NCBI RefSeq assembly: GCF_037975245.1
Contig: NC_092581.1
Span: forward strand, 8,681,303 to 8,745,302
Source of the DNA: Apostichopus japonicus
Taxonomy: Eukaryota; Echinodermata; Holothuroidea; Aspidochirotida; Stichopodidae
Reading direction: 5' to 3'
Length of the DNA: 64,000 nucleotides
In this document: piece by piece, positions 31,601 to 42,233 of the stretch
Position numbering within the stretch: position 1 is the first letter of the stretch
Layout of the letters: every line of letters starts with the position of its first letter
Made by a program: the position numbers and the translations under genes
Notes under the pieces: model-generated
Database searches by the model: none
What the model saw: only the letters and a program-made list of their open reading frames with translations
Told to the model about the DNA's origin: nothing

Positions 31601-33156
31601 GATTTTGTCAACTTCAATGCAGCTAATGTAATAGGCTATATTACCTCCTTCCTGCTTTGGGTACATTTATGAGAATTGTTGGAATGCTTCATATTTTGAA
31701 GCAATTTGTGACTGAAATTTGAGGCAGAATGCTCTGGAAAACATGATCTTTGCAGTGCCTAGTTAGAGCTTTATTTGGCAATTGATGTTGGCAATATTGC
31801 AAAAATTTATAATCACTCAATTGTACATGGAACAGACTTACGTTGTCAATAATGCTTAATTGGAAGGTTTATTTACAAGTTCAATACACCAATGTCTTTC
31901 TTTGCATTTTGACAGCATCCAGATGCAGACTCTTTGTACCTAGAAAAGATAGATATCGGGGAGGAGGAACCAAGAACGGTCATCAGTGGTCTAGCAGGAA
32001 CTGTCCCCCTGGAGGAGATGAGAGACAGGATGGTAGTGATGTTGTGTAACTTAAAACCACAGAAGATGAGAGGCATTGAATCACAGGCAATGGTTATGTG
32101 CGCCTGTATGTAAGTATTTAAAACAACAGACTTGTGGCATTTGCTGCATGAATTCTCTTGAAATCAGAAATAAATTTACTTTATTATATTTATGTCATGA
32201 GCAAATGTTTGAGATTTTGAGAAAGTCTATTCTTCTTTTGTAAACCAACCTTCAACACATACACTTACATTCCCCATGAAAATTGGTTAAGTTAAATCAT
32301 AAAGCAATTTGTAAGGGTTAAAGGATTTTCTAATAGCTTGCTTATCATATGGATTTGACTGCTTGAGTAAACCTTTGGTCTAGAAGCATCCCAAAAGATT
32401 TCAACACATTAACATTTTTCATTTCAGAGAAGAGCTTAAACTGATAGAGCCCCTCTCTCCCCCGGAAGGGAGCAGTCCAGGGGAGAGAATCTTCGTAGAG
32501 GGTTACGAAGGTAAAGACCCCGACGAGGAGTTGAAGCCCAAGAAAAAGGTCTTTGAGAAGATACAGGTAAGAAGAAAGTAAACTAGTAAGGCGTGAAATA
32601 AATGGTAAACAATTCAAATTTCATTTTATAAGTGAAGTTATTTAATTACATATGCTTTGGTGAAAGAATTGAGAGGGTGCAAAAGGTATACAAACAAGGA
32701 AGATAAGACCCAACTTAATGTTTTATGTTCACATTTTTAATTTACAAATGTACATGAAAATAATACAAACTACAATATCATACAACAATACATAAACTTG
32801 ATAAAATTCACTTTGATGTTAGACCTGTCAGGCATGGATATAAAATATAAATAAATTCTGGAACAAAGAAAAAGAATATCTTAAACCTGCATAATACCAG
32901 TTAACACTTCAAAGAAGAACGTATGTAAGAATACACGTTACGATATGAAAAAAAAATTGAAGAAAATTCAATGGCAACTGATTATATGATAAAACTTTCA
33001 AAATTGGAAAATTCTATTTTCTATATTTTTTTCCTCCTTTTTCAGGTGGATTTGAAAACTTCTCAAGATTGTGTGGCTATGTGGAAAGACTCTCCATTAA
33101 AAACCAAACTAGGCTTTGTGAAGTCTGCAAGTTTGAAGGGAGCTGCTATACGTTGA
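11806..33156 (+). CDS. YARS1: Tyrosine--tRNA ligase, cytoplasmic (14 coding exons)
   Basis: This enzyme joins tyrosine to tRNA-Tyr using ATP in the cytosol. Joining the 14 exons listed below gives 529 residues plus stop (human 528), with all exon phases compatible. Visible landmarks: N-terminal [12 protein letters not shown], the HIGH-equivalent [10 protein letters not shown] (46-55), [19 protein letters not shown], the KMSSS loop (224-228), the VKKKLKKAF basic stretch (about 243-251; nuclear signal in human), and from about residue 365 the EMAPII-like tRNA-binding domain ([44 protein letters not shown]). The start is the first ATG after the 5'-UTR acceptor. The human ELR cytokine motif (WELLELR) is replaced by WELLAYR. 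Introns 7 and 11 are enlarged by transposons. The gene is convergent with NPAT. Every exon looks intact. Confidence 0.97.
13024..13173 (+). CDS. YARS1: YARS1 exon 2, residues 21-70
   Basis: Encodes the catalytic fold with [20 protein letters not shown], the tyrosine and ATP binding region; donor gtgagt, phase 0. Confidence 0.97.
13850..14131 (+). mobile_element. LINE reverse transcriptase C-terminal fragment in YARS1 intron 2
   Basis: One frame, with a single internal TAG at 14032-14034, reads [10 protein letters not shown] ... LTNICFG ... [18 protein letters not shown] and ends at TAA 14129-14131. The FW..V / FG / ILHAK.YIY.CR arrangement is the usual tail after the reverse transcriptase domain of several LINE clades. 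It is 5'-truncated and dead. Confidence 0.7.
14952..15127 (+). CDS. YARS1: YARS1 exon 3, residues 71-129
   Basis: Encodes [20 protein letters not shown] and GTDYQLS. The human ELR motif position reads AYR here. Donor gttggt, phase 2. Confidence 0.97.
16137..16182 (+). CDS. YARS1: YARS1 exon 4, residues 129-144
   Basis: Short 46-bp exon encoding [15 protein letters not shown]; acceptor cttcacag, donor gtaagt, phase 0. Confidence 0.95.
16642..16806 (+). CDS. YARS1: YARS1 exon 5, residues 145-199
   Basis: Encodes [26 protein letters not shown] and [15 protein letters not shown] of the tyrosine-binding core; donor gtttgt, phase 0. Confidence 0.97.
17638..17689 (+). CDS. YARS1: YARS1 exon 6, residues 200-217
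   Basis: Encodes [17 protein letters not shown]; donor gtaagg, phase 1. Confidence 0.95.
18083..18405. repeat. Minisatellite with gaagaggtaaca-type unit in YARS1 intron 6
   Basis: About 15-bp units (gaggtaacaggtgaa, gaggtaacattgaa, gaggtgacagaggt) alternate in a purine-rich strand for about 320 bp. The long antisense open frames here are low-complexity artefacts of the repeat. Confidence 0.9.
18843..18883 (+). CDS. YARS1: YARS1 exon 7, residues 217-230, KMSSS loop
   Basis: 41-bp exon encoding [13 protein letters not shown], the ATP-binding KMSKS-type loop; donor gtatgt, phase 0. Confidence 0.95.
19503..22252 (+). pseudogene. Penelope-type reverse transcriptase plus GIY-YIG endonuclease, broken
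   Basis: N-terminal basic region (19503-19709, then 19679-20410), reverse transcriptase (about 20400-21700) and GIY-YIG endonuclease (about 21870-22252). Reverse transcriptase marks are [60 protein letters not shown] and the catalytic YIDDIF (YxDD). The linker carries VHFLDTTV and [13 protein letters not shown]. The endonuclease part reads [10 protein letters not shown] then LQYIGES. Breaks: frameshifts near 19700, 20410, 20616 and 21870, and in-frame stops at 20889-20891 and 21117-21119. The element copies its RNA into DNA at a nicked target; this copy cannot. Confidence 0.88.
22411..22437 (+). ncRNA. Hammerhead-ribozyme-like core in the Penelope 3' region
   Basis: CTGAAGA (fits CUGANGA), then a stem GAGC/GCTC with a 7-base loop, then GAAA. 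This is the conserved core of a hammerhead self-cleaving RNA, a known component of Penelope-like elements. After GAAA the sequence is GCTCT rather than a clear helix III plus cleavage triplet, so activity is doubtful. Confidence 0.5.
22904..23045 (+). CDS. YARS1: YARS1 exon 8, residues 231-278
   Basis: Encodes DTKIDLLDG, the basic [14 protein letters not shown] and NNGVLSF; donor gtatgt, phase 1. Confidence 0.97.
23657..23742 (+). CDS. YARS1: YARS1 exon 9, residues 278-306
   Basis: Encodes [29 protein letters not shown]; less conserved, part of the anticodon-recognition domain. Donor gtagga, phase 0. Confidence 0.92.
24336..24471 (+). CDS. YARS1: YARS1 exon 10, residues 307-352
   Basis: Encodes [16 protein letters not shown] and LDPIR-like [12 protein letters not shown], then AYPPPEK, the end of the core before the linker to the EMAPII-like domain; donor gtaagc, phase 1. 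Confidence 0.95.
25769..26018 (+). mobile_element. tRNA-derived SINE just before YARS1 exon 11
   Basis: The 5' part resembles a tRNA gene with polymerase III A box TAGCCTAGTGG (25779-25789) and B box GGTTTGATTCC (25823-25833). A tRNA-unrelated body follows, then a (CATA)n tail at about 25993-26018. The element ends 27 bp before the exon 11 boundary, so the branch point of intron 10 probably lies in or next to it. Confidence 0.75.
26046..26137 (+). CDS. YARS1: YARS1 exon 11, residues 352-382
   Basis: Encodes the linker and the start of the EMAPII-like domain, [17 protein letters not shown]; donor gttagt, phase 0. Confidence 0.95.
26200..26592. repeat. 62-bp satellite array, left part
   Basis: About six monomers around ataactcacagagcagaag and gaagtgagttgtatatgtgc. 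AACTCAC near the start of each monomer pairs with GTGAGTT near its end, giving a hairpin with a stem of about 7 bp per unit. At 26200-26222 one inverted partial copy (gtaagcttctgatctgtga) faces the array. Confidence 0.92.
26593..26614 (+). repeat. Left TIR of the pogo-like transposon
   Basis: 22 bp, an exact reverse complement of 30666-30687. The transposase-binding-type motif GCCCCTCAGAATG is part of it. Confidence 0.93.
27613..27654. repeat. Small palindromic insertion in the transposase frame
   Basis: Arms CATGGAGCTATA (27613-27624) and TATAGCTCCATG (27636-27647) enclose 11 bases, and GGTGTAAC stands on both sides (27605-27612, 27647-27654). The 42-bp insert keeps the reading frame but adds a stop. 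Without it the protein reads through [12 protein letters not shown]. Confidence 0.85.
28178..28365 (+). repeat. Tandem 26-bp units, left arm of the nested element
   Basis: Repeats of ttttcagtccgaaaat plus aaaatacacg, six to seven copies with small differences. Confidence 0.9.
28480..28770 (-). mobile_element. Penelope-like 3'-end fragment inside the nested element
   Basis: Read on the minus strand, the sequence passes through a stretch typical of the last Penelope codons and 3' region and reaches a hammerhead-like core (28516-28541). It lies symmetrically between the inverted arms, as if captured there. Confidence 0.5.
28516..28541 (-). ncRNA. Hammerhead-ribozyme-like core
   Basis: On the minus strand CTGACGA, then stem GGTCCC/GGGACC with a 2-base loop, then GAAA. 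Core bases and stem II fit a hammerhead. The following AATTCC does not give the usual helix III and cleavage site, so it is probably degenerate. Confidence 0.5.
28855..29080 (-). repeat. Tandem 26-bp units, right arm of the nested element
   Basis: Inverted counterparts (attttcggactgaaaacgtg), more irregular than the left arm and with extra short units such as gtcggactgaaaactcg. Confidence 0.9.
30666..30687 (-). repeat. Right TIR of the pogo-like transposon
   Basis: Exact inverted match to 26593-26614, followed by the TA target duplication and the resumed satellite. Confidence 0.93.
30688..31420. repeat. 62-bp satellite array, right part
   Basis: About twelve monomers of the same family as 26200-26592, periodicity 62 bp measured between agaagctt positions (30721 and 30783). 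Variants differ at taagaa/tcagaa and cagcatcat/cagaatcat. The last unit is shortened. Confidence 0.95.
31425..31535. repeat. Short dispersed repeat with a 'tatagcgcc' motif
   Basis: caatcaatcaaataacttatatagcgccta interrupts the end of the satellite, after which gagttatatatgttcaga resumes satellite-like sequence. A similar motif (tataaagcgccttatat) is at about 56835, so this is likely a dispersed short element. Confidence 0.4.
31916..32109 (+). CDS. YARS1: YARS1 exon 12, residues 383-447
   Basis: Encodes [34 protein letters not shown] and [19 protein letters not shown], the OB-fold of the EMAPII-like domain; donor gtaagt, phase 2. Confidence 0.97.
32428..32566 (+). CDS. YARS1: YARS1 exon 13, residues 447-493
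   Basis: Encodes [20 protein letters not shown] and [14 protein letters not shown]; donor gtaaga, phase 0. Confidence 0.97.
33046..33156 (+). CDS. YARS1: YARS1 exon 14, residues 494-529 and stop
   Basis: Encodes [20 protein letters not shown] and [11 protein letters not shown], then TGA at 33154-33156. Confidence 0.96.
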   Translation: MDLKTSQDCVAMWKDSPLKTKLGFVKSASLKGAAIR

Positions 33157-36100
33157 ACTTGGCAATGCATAGGACATTTTACTTAAAGGGAAGCTATGGT
33201 TGTTCAGAGACTTTGCCATTGGTACATGCTTGATTTCTGGATCAGCGATAAATCTTAGGTGAACATGGATTAGGAGTTTTCACCGAGGCAATAGGAGATG
33301 TAATCTCCACTTATTAATAATATGAGCATACTTAGTTATGAATGTCCAATAGTAAAATCTCTTTGGATATTGCAGGCTGATCCTGCCTTCGTGGAGACAT
33401 AGAAAGATCAAGAAAAATAAAATGCTTTTCATCATCTTCAGATCAGATGATTTTTCCAAAAGTGTTGATGCCCTAGTGTCCCTGGAAAAGCTTTCTACAA
33501 TAGTCTTGGAGAGATGGAGACTTTACGATCTTGAGTTTCATTTAAGTTTTCAGTTGCTAACTGTGGACCATCTATTCCTGCTATGGGAATTTCTTAAAGG
33601 TTAACAGTCCAACTTTTGAGAGTGAACTATAACAGGGTTATGACGGTGCTTGTTTTGTCTCATTTTATTTTCTAGAAGGTAGAGGGTGGGAAAAACAGGG
33701 CTTCAATGATTGATTGTTCTGTTTTCCTAGAAACAAGTTCTTTAACGTAAAGTAAGTCATAAGAATTTATATAAGTTAGTTAAAAAGATAGCAAGAGGTG
33801 ACTGGGTAGAAACATGTACAGATATGCCACAAGTTCCTGGTGTAGAATATACACTATTTTGGAAAAGACAATCCCCAGCAATAGCGGGGCAATATTTCGT
33901 TTAGTTCATTCAAGTATACGGTAAAATAAATCAACAAAAGCTGCTCAACAGGCAGAATTTAATGGTTTGGAGGTAGCAATTCCAGTTACAATGACTTCTT
34001 GAATGGGGTATGACTAATCTGAATAAATCAAATATTGTATGGCACACTGCTATGGCGTATTGAATAGCATACTGCAATACAATATTGGATTACGTATATC
34101 CAATTTTACTTGGTCATACAAAGTATGAAGATGTCAAGTTTGAGGGATAAATAAATTTCCTACATATATATACACCAGTTGCTCTCTCATCTCTGTCCTC
34201 GTGATTCTTACCTATACTACCATACTTGGAGAGGTTTTAAAACTATTTCGTTTGATGACAAAAGACTTAAACATAATCCGATGGAAGACGTTTGTTTACT
34301 TTAATATGACATTAAGGCACATCATTTAACTCTATAATATTAAAGAAGCACACACAACCGTCATCTTTACCATATATGACATGGGTTCTTGTCATGAGAA
34401 TTCTGTTTGAATAATTCCTCGAAACAGCTAAAGAAACATCTTGCTCCATTCTAGAAACATCTTGTCAGGGAGTTTTTCTTTTGTATCATGTGTGACATTT
34501 ATCTGCCACTAGCTGGTGAAATATCTACCTTACCCTTTGTTCATAATTCATATATGCATTGTTGATATTAATCAGTGTTGTTGCTGAAAGCTAATATTTT
34601 ACCACCAACTAAAAGGAAGTAAAATCGAAGGGAATAAACAATCTGAGAAAAATTAACTATATGACATCAACTTTTATACTTCTGTACTAAGGATCTTTTA
34701 TACTAAGGATCTTGTCTTTGAAGAAACACAAAAGTATTCCTTGGTATTCTGGGAGGTGGGTGAGAAGTTCTATAACTGCCTACTTTCCATTAGTAAAGGT
34801 CACTTTCCATTAGTCAAGGTCATATTTGAAATCTATCTTAATGGTAACTGGTAGAAATGTATTTGACTTGTCTTCGTGGAAAGCGTTCACAAATTAAAGT
34901 CATTGTCAAAAGCTCCATGTTCATAACAGAATGTCATCATCAGGACCTTTAAACATTCATCAATTTGAAAATTGTCAAGTCCTGAGATGAACGAGTAGCA
35001 CCGGTATTGACATTTTGCTGTATAGAAACAACTACACTTGTTACATGTTCTATAATGTTACACTAACAAACACACTCAGAGTAATAGTATTAGTGCATTA
35101 GGTATGAAGATGACCATAGGTGGAATACACATGCCCAAGCTATTAACAAACTATTAAGATCTATGAAATTACTGCCTTGAAATTCTTTGAGACTCTAAAC
35201 TTTAAAGGATAATTTTCTTGGTATTCGAACCAGATTCTTTCATAGCCAGACAAGAAGAAGGGTTGCCCCATAGCAATTGCCACAAAAGTGTATATTTCAC
35301 ATTTTCCACTACGTTTTGTAATGAATCCAATGTACCTTATGGGAAGAACTAAATGTGACACAACAAATCGTCCAATCACTCTCTCTTCATAACTGCAACA
35401 TGCAAAATTAACTAAAACCTGAAGTCGGCCACTCCACAAATTACATTGGTTAATATTCCCTTCTGCAGCAGTAAATAATGTCAAATTTTGATAAATCTTT
35501 AATTTAAGCACAACCAAATCTCTGACTCCACCCCACCCACTTGCCACACTAACTCCACACCACCTCCTTGCAACTACTACTAAATATTCTATAGCACCAA
35601 CTGTAGCCACCACCACAGAAACCAAATGCATAACAAGACTGGTGCTCAGAGAACTGTATCAGATCCAGCATTCATTCAGTGGACATCTACACATACTTCA
35701 AGCGGGCAACAAGCTTGCGAAGATCCAAATCTGTTTGAAGGATTTCCATATCACTCTTGCTAGTGGGAGACTGAGGAGAAAAGAGCATTGTTTTCTCATT
35801 AGAGATGCATGTTGGTATAAAATGTATAAGATTTCGCTGTTCATTCCATTTAAAAAAAAAAGTCTAGCTTTCTTTCTGTCAAATCCAGCAACTTTCTCCA
35901 TAACATAAACTGAAGGTTTAAATTCTGATAAGCGCAAATGTAAGAAACTAATTGATTGCAATTGAGAACACTTGTCCATAATATGACAATACTGAACCTG
36001 CAGCAGCATATATAACTCTTGCATTCACAAACTAAAGAACTGATCAACCACTCCAGGAATCCTCACCACATATCCAAATGGCCAAACTAACACAAGTTTA

Positions 36101-36936
36101 TATTACACAACAGTGTGCGGAGGTGTTATTCAATGTACAGCGATTAAACTGCATTATCTTTTGATGAATAGTACAGTGAGGCTGATCGCCTGTGTACTGA
36201 AATTTGTCGTTCAAGAAAAATCATCTTATCCGTCAAGCATACATCAATTTTAACCAATAATTGTTTCATTTGTTGTTTGCTTTCATTTTCTCTCCAGTGC
36301 TTTGAGCTGGTGGATATGCGCGTGTTATAAATCACCATTATTATTATTAGAATGAATGGTAGTAGCCAGAGATTTTACTGTAACTACAAAATCAACAATT
36401 TTACTGCAAACTAAATGTCAGGTATATCAGAAGTGCTGACTTCAGATAAGATGTTTTGGAGAGAGTTTGGCTAAAAAGTCATGTGGGCAGCTTCCTGGAA
36501 CAAAGACGAACTTTGACCTCGACTAAATCCACTGCAATTTTGTACACTTCTCAGATGATCCAACACACAAAGTAAAATGTTCATCCTTGAGTTATCATGT
36601 ATAAAACAATTTCAATGTTTGATCTTTCCTGACCAAAATTGACCTGTGAACTCTATTGAACAATTTACAAAGGTTTTATTCAGCATAATAAAAAAAACAC
36701 AAGTTCCTGTTAGGAGTTACATCAGTTACAAGATTTTTCCTTTTTGACCTCTGCTGACTTAAATATGACCCATACCAAACAACAAAGGCTTCTTGAAGTC
36801 TTAACACTGGATCAAAGTGAGGTACCATCAATACAACAAATGGTCACAAATACACTTTCACACAGAGACATAACATGACTACAAAGGTCCCTTTCCTGAT
36901 AGACAAATGAATATGTGAAGTTAATGAAAAGCTTAC
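33157..36936. other. Convergent 3'-UTR and intergenic space between YARS1 and NPAT
   Basis: Should contain the YARS1 3' UTR and the last NPAT exon or exons with 3' UTR. The donor at 36936 shows that NPAT continues below it, but no exon with the expected acidic-aromatic NPAT C terminus was recognised. The 156-codon minus frame at 35161-35631 has no recognisable motif. Confidence 0.5.
33416..33421 (+). terminator. YARS1: Candidate YARS1 polyadenylation signal
   Basis: First clear AATAAA after the stop codon, 260 bp downstream. No transcript evidence. Confidence 0.4.
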
Positions 36937-39900
36937 CTGTTGGGAAGATGACTCCTTGGGTTTGGTTTTCCTCTTTGCAGAAGGCCAGGGCCTAATCTCC
37001 TCTGTTTCTTGACGACTCCTCTTGACACCCCTCTCAGAAGTATGGTGACCGGTTCTTTTTCTACCAATGATGCTCGAGACTGGAGGAATGACACCTTGTA
37101 CTGATCCAATCTCTGTATTCCTATCACTCTGTCTCTCGTTCTGCATGCTGGAATGGGTTCTCGCACTCTTTAGATGCCCCTTTGAAGTCTGATGTTTGGT
37201 AATGCCTTTTAATGATGGTTCCATTTTATTTTGATGAAGCCTGTAATCTGGTGACATCTGATATGATTCCTCTTCTCTGCTGTTTCTTCTTCTTCCATCA
37301 CCGTCCCTGATTTCTTGAGATTCGTCACAACTGGATCGGTTCCTGCTGTGTTCATTGGACCTGGAATGCCGATGCCTCTGATCGTGTGTAAATCTCTCGC
37401 CATGTGATTGCTTTCGATCTGATCTTTCCCTTCCTGAGGGTTCTGAATAAGTTGATGCCTTTGGTTGTGAATGGTGATGCCCTTGATCTGCCTGTGATGA
37501 TTGATGTATTAAATCATGTCTATCGTATCGAACACTTTCAACTTTGTCACTTGTCAAGTGTCTTACATGTCTGCTGTCCGTCTCTTCCAAAGAGCTACGA
37601 TTGGAATAAATGTTTCCTTCATTCCTTGGTCTTTCCTCCCTCCCTCTCACTCTATGATTCCTTCCAGGAGTATAATGCCTTTCTGATGGTAGAGAATGTT
37701 TCCTATCAAATTTATAGTTGGAATTGTAATCTTGTGGAGGAGATGCGGTGGTTTGATGCCAGTTGTCTGACCTGGCATGTTCTCTCTGGAAATTTGTACC
37801 TTCTCTTGAACCTGTAATATTTTCCTGGTGTGACTGAATCTTTGAATTTCTTAAGGCACCATCAAATTTATTTCTTGGCAAAACATTACCACTCTCACTG
37901 TCTGATGAGTTCCCCCCAGACATGGTTTCATCTCTTCTTGGTTTGGTTGGATAACTTTTCATGCCTTCATCTTCATCTGATGCATTCTCCACCATCTGAC
38001 CATGATCCAGAGAATGTCCTCCTGAATCTTGATAACTCTCATCTGATAAGTAAGCCCAATTATTATTTTCACTTCCTTTGTAAAGCAGTTTCTCCCTTTG
38101 TAAATGATGCCTATCATTCCCTATATGCTTCCTGGCCTCTTGGTATCCCCCTTCCATTGAGAATCTTCCAGAGTCTTGAGGAATCATGCTACCTCTGAGG
38201 TCATCTTCATCGTATGAATATCTTCTCCTAGGAGTGCGATGTCCCTCATCCAATGACTGCCTCTTCCTCGATGAATCTCTTCGATGCCTCACATTCTCTC
38301 CTGGATTCGTAACAGATTCGTGAACATTGTTCCTTCTCACCTGTAACTGATCTTCACCAGTCCAGTGTTCCTTTCTTGTTAGTAGCCTTTCTCTCGATGA
38401 CTGCATGTTAGGGATATCCAACTTATGAGGGTAATCTAAACGAGGAGATTCAGCCTGTTGTTCTAAGGAATGCCTCTTGGAAGTCTTCAACATATGCTCA
38501 CCAGTTTGGACTTCTTTATAATCTTGTCCTTCCTTGGGCTGAGAGCTTTGTCCATTATTCCAAGAAACATCTGACTGGTTATTACTCTTCCTTGGGTTGG
38601 CCTTTCCATGAGTATTTGACATCATCAACCTTTCAGCAGATGATTGACTAGCATAATTCTGTTTCTTGTAATGGACTCCTCGAGTTCTACTGCAAGAATC
38701 TTCAGCCATGGTGTGTATGGGAGAAATACGTGTCACAGAGATGGGACTCGACATACTCGATTCTGACAAAGGTCTGTCCTCTCTACCACTTTCATCTGAA
38801 TTTCCACAAGTATTGGACTCCCTCCTTCTTTCTTCCTTTTCTTCATCCCAACTGAGATTCAAAGGATCTTTCTCCATCCTAGAAATCGGCCAAGGTTCTC
38901 TGTCGGACGTATGATGTCCATATCTACCGGAATCCTCAACATGATGCCTCGTATCTTCATAATCCTTATCCATAAAGTCCACTTCAGCTTGCGCCTGCTC
39001 ACTAGTGAATGTTGGACTTTGATGTGAACTAAGCTGAGACGTGGAAGCTTTTGAAAAACTTTGGAAGCCACGGCGATTATTGTACTCAGGTTGCTCTTCT
39101 TCCAATCTTCTCCTGTCTCTGGACTTTGATCTCACATTTCTGACATTCCTTGTAGAGTCGGTGACATTGGAAGATATTAACCTGTGATCTTGGGTGGTTT
39201 CATAGTAATCCTTGCCATCGTGCACATATTTTTGCCTGACATCTTTTCTCCCAGAGTTGAATTTACCTCTTGTGGGAATGTCTACATCTTCTTGGGATCT
39301 ATTTCTTGTCTCCTCCATCATCCTATCACTTTGCAAACCTCTACTCTCTTGTACCGTCCTTTCGTCACTTTGGTGGTCATTCTGATTCTCTTTGACACTT
39401 GCTGGATTTAACCTTTGAATGACATCTTCCTGACTAACATTACCTTCCTCCAGTCCACCAACACTCTCATTATTGTTGTTCTTTCTTCTCATGGAAATCT
39501 GCTTCTTTCTTTCTTTCTCAGAGGTAGTTTTCATCGTTTCTCTGCTTCTATCTTTGTCATCTTTACCAGACTGTGACTTTTTGCAAGTTTCAGAGTTACT
39601 CCCATCTATCCTAGATGCATCTTGCTGAATTCCTTCCTCTCTTGTACCAGATCCTTTTCTGAGATCTGAACCTGTGGGACGACTGTCTTCCTTCCCTCTG
39701 TATCGATTGCCTTGCTTGATGGAATTGGGTGGTGGCATTTCTTGGCCTCCTGGACCTTTGTCAACCATCTCCCTATTGGTTCCCTGAGGCACTCTACTCC
39801 CATACTTCAATTTTCTTTCTTGGTCATCCTGATTACTAGTAGCTGCATTAGACTTCCTTCTGGAAATGATATGATCACCACATTGTCCTTTCTTCTCTGC

Positions 39901-42233
39901 AGATGTTCTGATTTCAACATCGTTCTCCCCTCCATTCTTGCCACGTTGCTCTTGGTGGTTCTCTTTTAAGCGAGTTCTCATCCGCCTCTCCAACTTTTGT
40001 TGTTTTTCTTTGTCCATGACATAATGAAGTTTCCTCTTCTGGGATTGGAGATCTTTTTCCCCATTTCCCTCCTTATTGCACTTTTGAGACCCCTGATCAC
40101 TTTCCGTAGAAACTCCAACCTCACTTTCATTTACAGAACTTGAAGTATGATCTTGTCTGTAGGCATCACCTCTCCTTTCCTCCTGGTTGGTACTCTCCCT
40201 GCCTTGAGAATCTCTCTCTTTCAAAAGGCCTCTCTCGCCACTTACTCTCTCTTTCTCATTAGAGTTGAAACTATTTGGAAGGGATTCAAGACTGGACTTG
40301 TCCCCATTTGGATGTTGCTGTTGTGTATGCGAGGAGTCAGACCCTTTTTGCCTTGTCTTTCTCACATCAGCTTCATTTGGTCTTTTATGGTTTGGTTGAT
40401 TCCCTCCAACATTTTCTACATGACAATCCCTTGACATTTCACCTTCATCAGTGAAGACTTTCCGGACACACTTGTTACCTTTGGCATACCTAGTTTGTGA
40501 TTGTAATGCAGCATTCTTCCATGGACTCACTTTCTCTTTCACATTCCTATCCTCGACATTTACCTGGTACTCGGAACCAGCAAATCTTTTCAGTTTGTCT
40601 GCAATGACCTTTTCAAGCGGTGAATATTTCTTTGCCTCCTTTAATGTACTCTTTACACCATCCTTTGGTATATCCTTCTGAGGGGTCATCGTGATAGCTT
40701 TGAAAATAAAATCAATGTCCTGGGTGGATGCATCTAGGAGGGATCTCTCCAATTCCTCATTCATTAGCGTAGTAACTCCTTGTTGATCTAAATTCAAGTG
40801 GTTACCTGCAGCATTACTTTTAACATTTACAGTTGCTACTGATTCGGGAGCCATACTGACTGATTTTGAAAAAGTCCTAGTTTCAGAAGATTCACTGATG
40901 GCTTTTGACAAAGGAGGGACTTGTGAGGTGGTTGACTTAACTTGAACATCGCTGGTAGATGTCATAGCTTCCATGACCTGTAGCTGTTTTACTTCATGAA
41001 GATTGGCCCGATTTGATTGTATTACAACAGGCTCACCTGGTCCTTGCTGCTGTGCTATTGTATTTGTGTTTGTATTCTGGACAACACCCAATGAAAGCAA
41101 ACTATCAGCTGCTTGTAACATAATGACCTGTGAGTTATTGGCCCAGTCCATCGGTCCATCGGACACAATCGCTTGTATGTTCCCGTTCTCTGAATTCCCA
41201 GCTAAACAATTGATAATGCTTATGTGTCCTGAGCTGTTGTCAACAGCACTAACACCTTGTAAAACTGTCGATTGTCTCACCATGGGTGGCAGCGTCGTGC
41301 ATTGTGATCCTGCTATACTGTAACTGTTCTTTAGAAGTAATTGCTGCTGGCTGGAAGTAAGAGCAAAACTGGCTGGGTTTGTGGCTAGAGCAGTTGCGAT
41401 TTGAATGTACTGTGGTGGTGGTGTAGCAGCAGCTTGACTGTTATTTAAATATAAGGCTGTAGTGCCAGTCACATTTGTCTTACTAGCAGTGTCTGTGGAA
41501 GTAGTTCCATGGGAAGATTCTGAACTCATAACTGAGGAAACGATTCCATCACTACTGGTGTCTGTCGAGACCTTGTCGCCAGTCTGTTTGCTGGCAATGT
41601 TCTTACTCAAATCTGCTTTACTTTGTTGAGAATGATGTAAGTTTCCATTACCTCCGTCATTACTGGAGACTTTTTCGGGAGGCTGGAGATTAAGAAGCTC
41701 TTCCTTTCTGACAGATTCAAGCTGGATCACACCGATTGGTTTACCAGCCGGTGTTAACACGGTCACCTTACCGTTGGAACTTTTGCTCTGTGTGGTTGTA
41801 ATCTCTGAGTTCTGCCTGGTGGATAACACTGAAGATGTGGTGCTTGTCAACGTTGCCACTGTCATACATTCAGCAAGTAATTTAGATTTTGTGGAGAGCA
41901 CGTTACTCGTCTCAAAGGGGTCAGGAAGGCATTCAGTGAGAGGTGATGCTGTTGACACGGTTACATTCAGAGCAACTGGACTAAGTCCATTTAATCCACC
42001 TCCTGATATGTGGTCAGGCATTGAAGCTAACAACTTCTTAGCATATTCATTTGCAGCCTGGAGGCCACAATCAGTGGTCATCATATGAGGTTCTGAGGAT
42101 GGAGTCCTCGGGGTAATGTTGCACTGTTCATCCTCATCCTCATCCTCATCATCGACGGTTGAGTTAGGAGAGTTAGCTGAGGTCTGCTGTTTCTTGGCTT
42201 CTAGACGCTGGCTGCGTCTCGTACCTTGCGATT
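36937..42233 (-). CDS. NPAT: NPAT exon 10, residues 581-2346, very large exon
   Basis: 5297 bp open throughout. The first third has moderately complex sequence with VTVLTPAGKPIGVIQLES and MNEELERSLLDASTQDIDFI. The remainder is rich in R, S, H, Q and D (for example RKRQSLDEGHRTPRRRYSY) with many SP/TP sites, and ends KRSRQETEEIRPWPSAKRK, a basic region. Strong donor gtaagc after SSSQQ (phase 0), so at least one more exon follows. Confidence 0.93.

Noticed and set aside
35161-35631. 156-codon minus-strand frame between YARS1 and NPAT
   Set aside because: No recognisable domain; composition is like shifted non-coding sequence. It may lie in the NPAT 3' UTR.
36685-36757. Candidate last exon of NPAT on the minus strand (RSKRKNLVTDVTP then stop)
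   Set aside because: Acceptor and phase would fit, but the sequence lacks any similarity to the known NPAT C terminus.
37404-42088. Several plus-strand open frames of 65-137 codons
   Set aside because: They are shadows of NPAT exon 10 read on the wrong strand.
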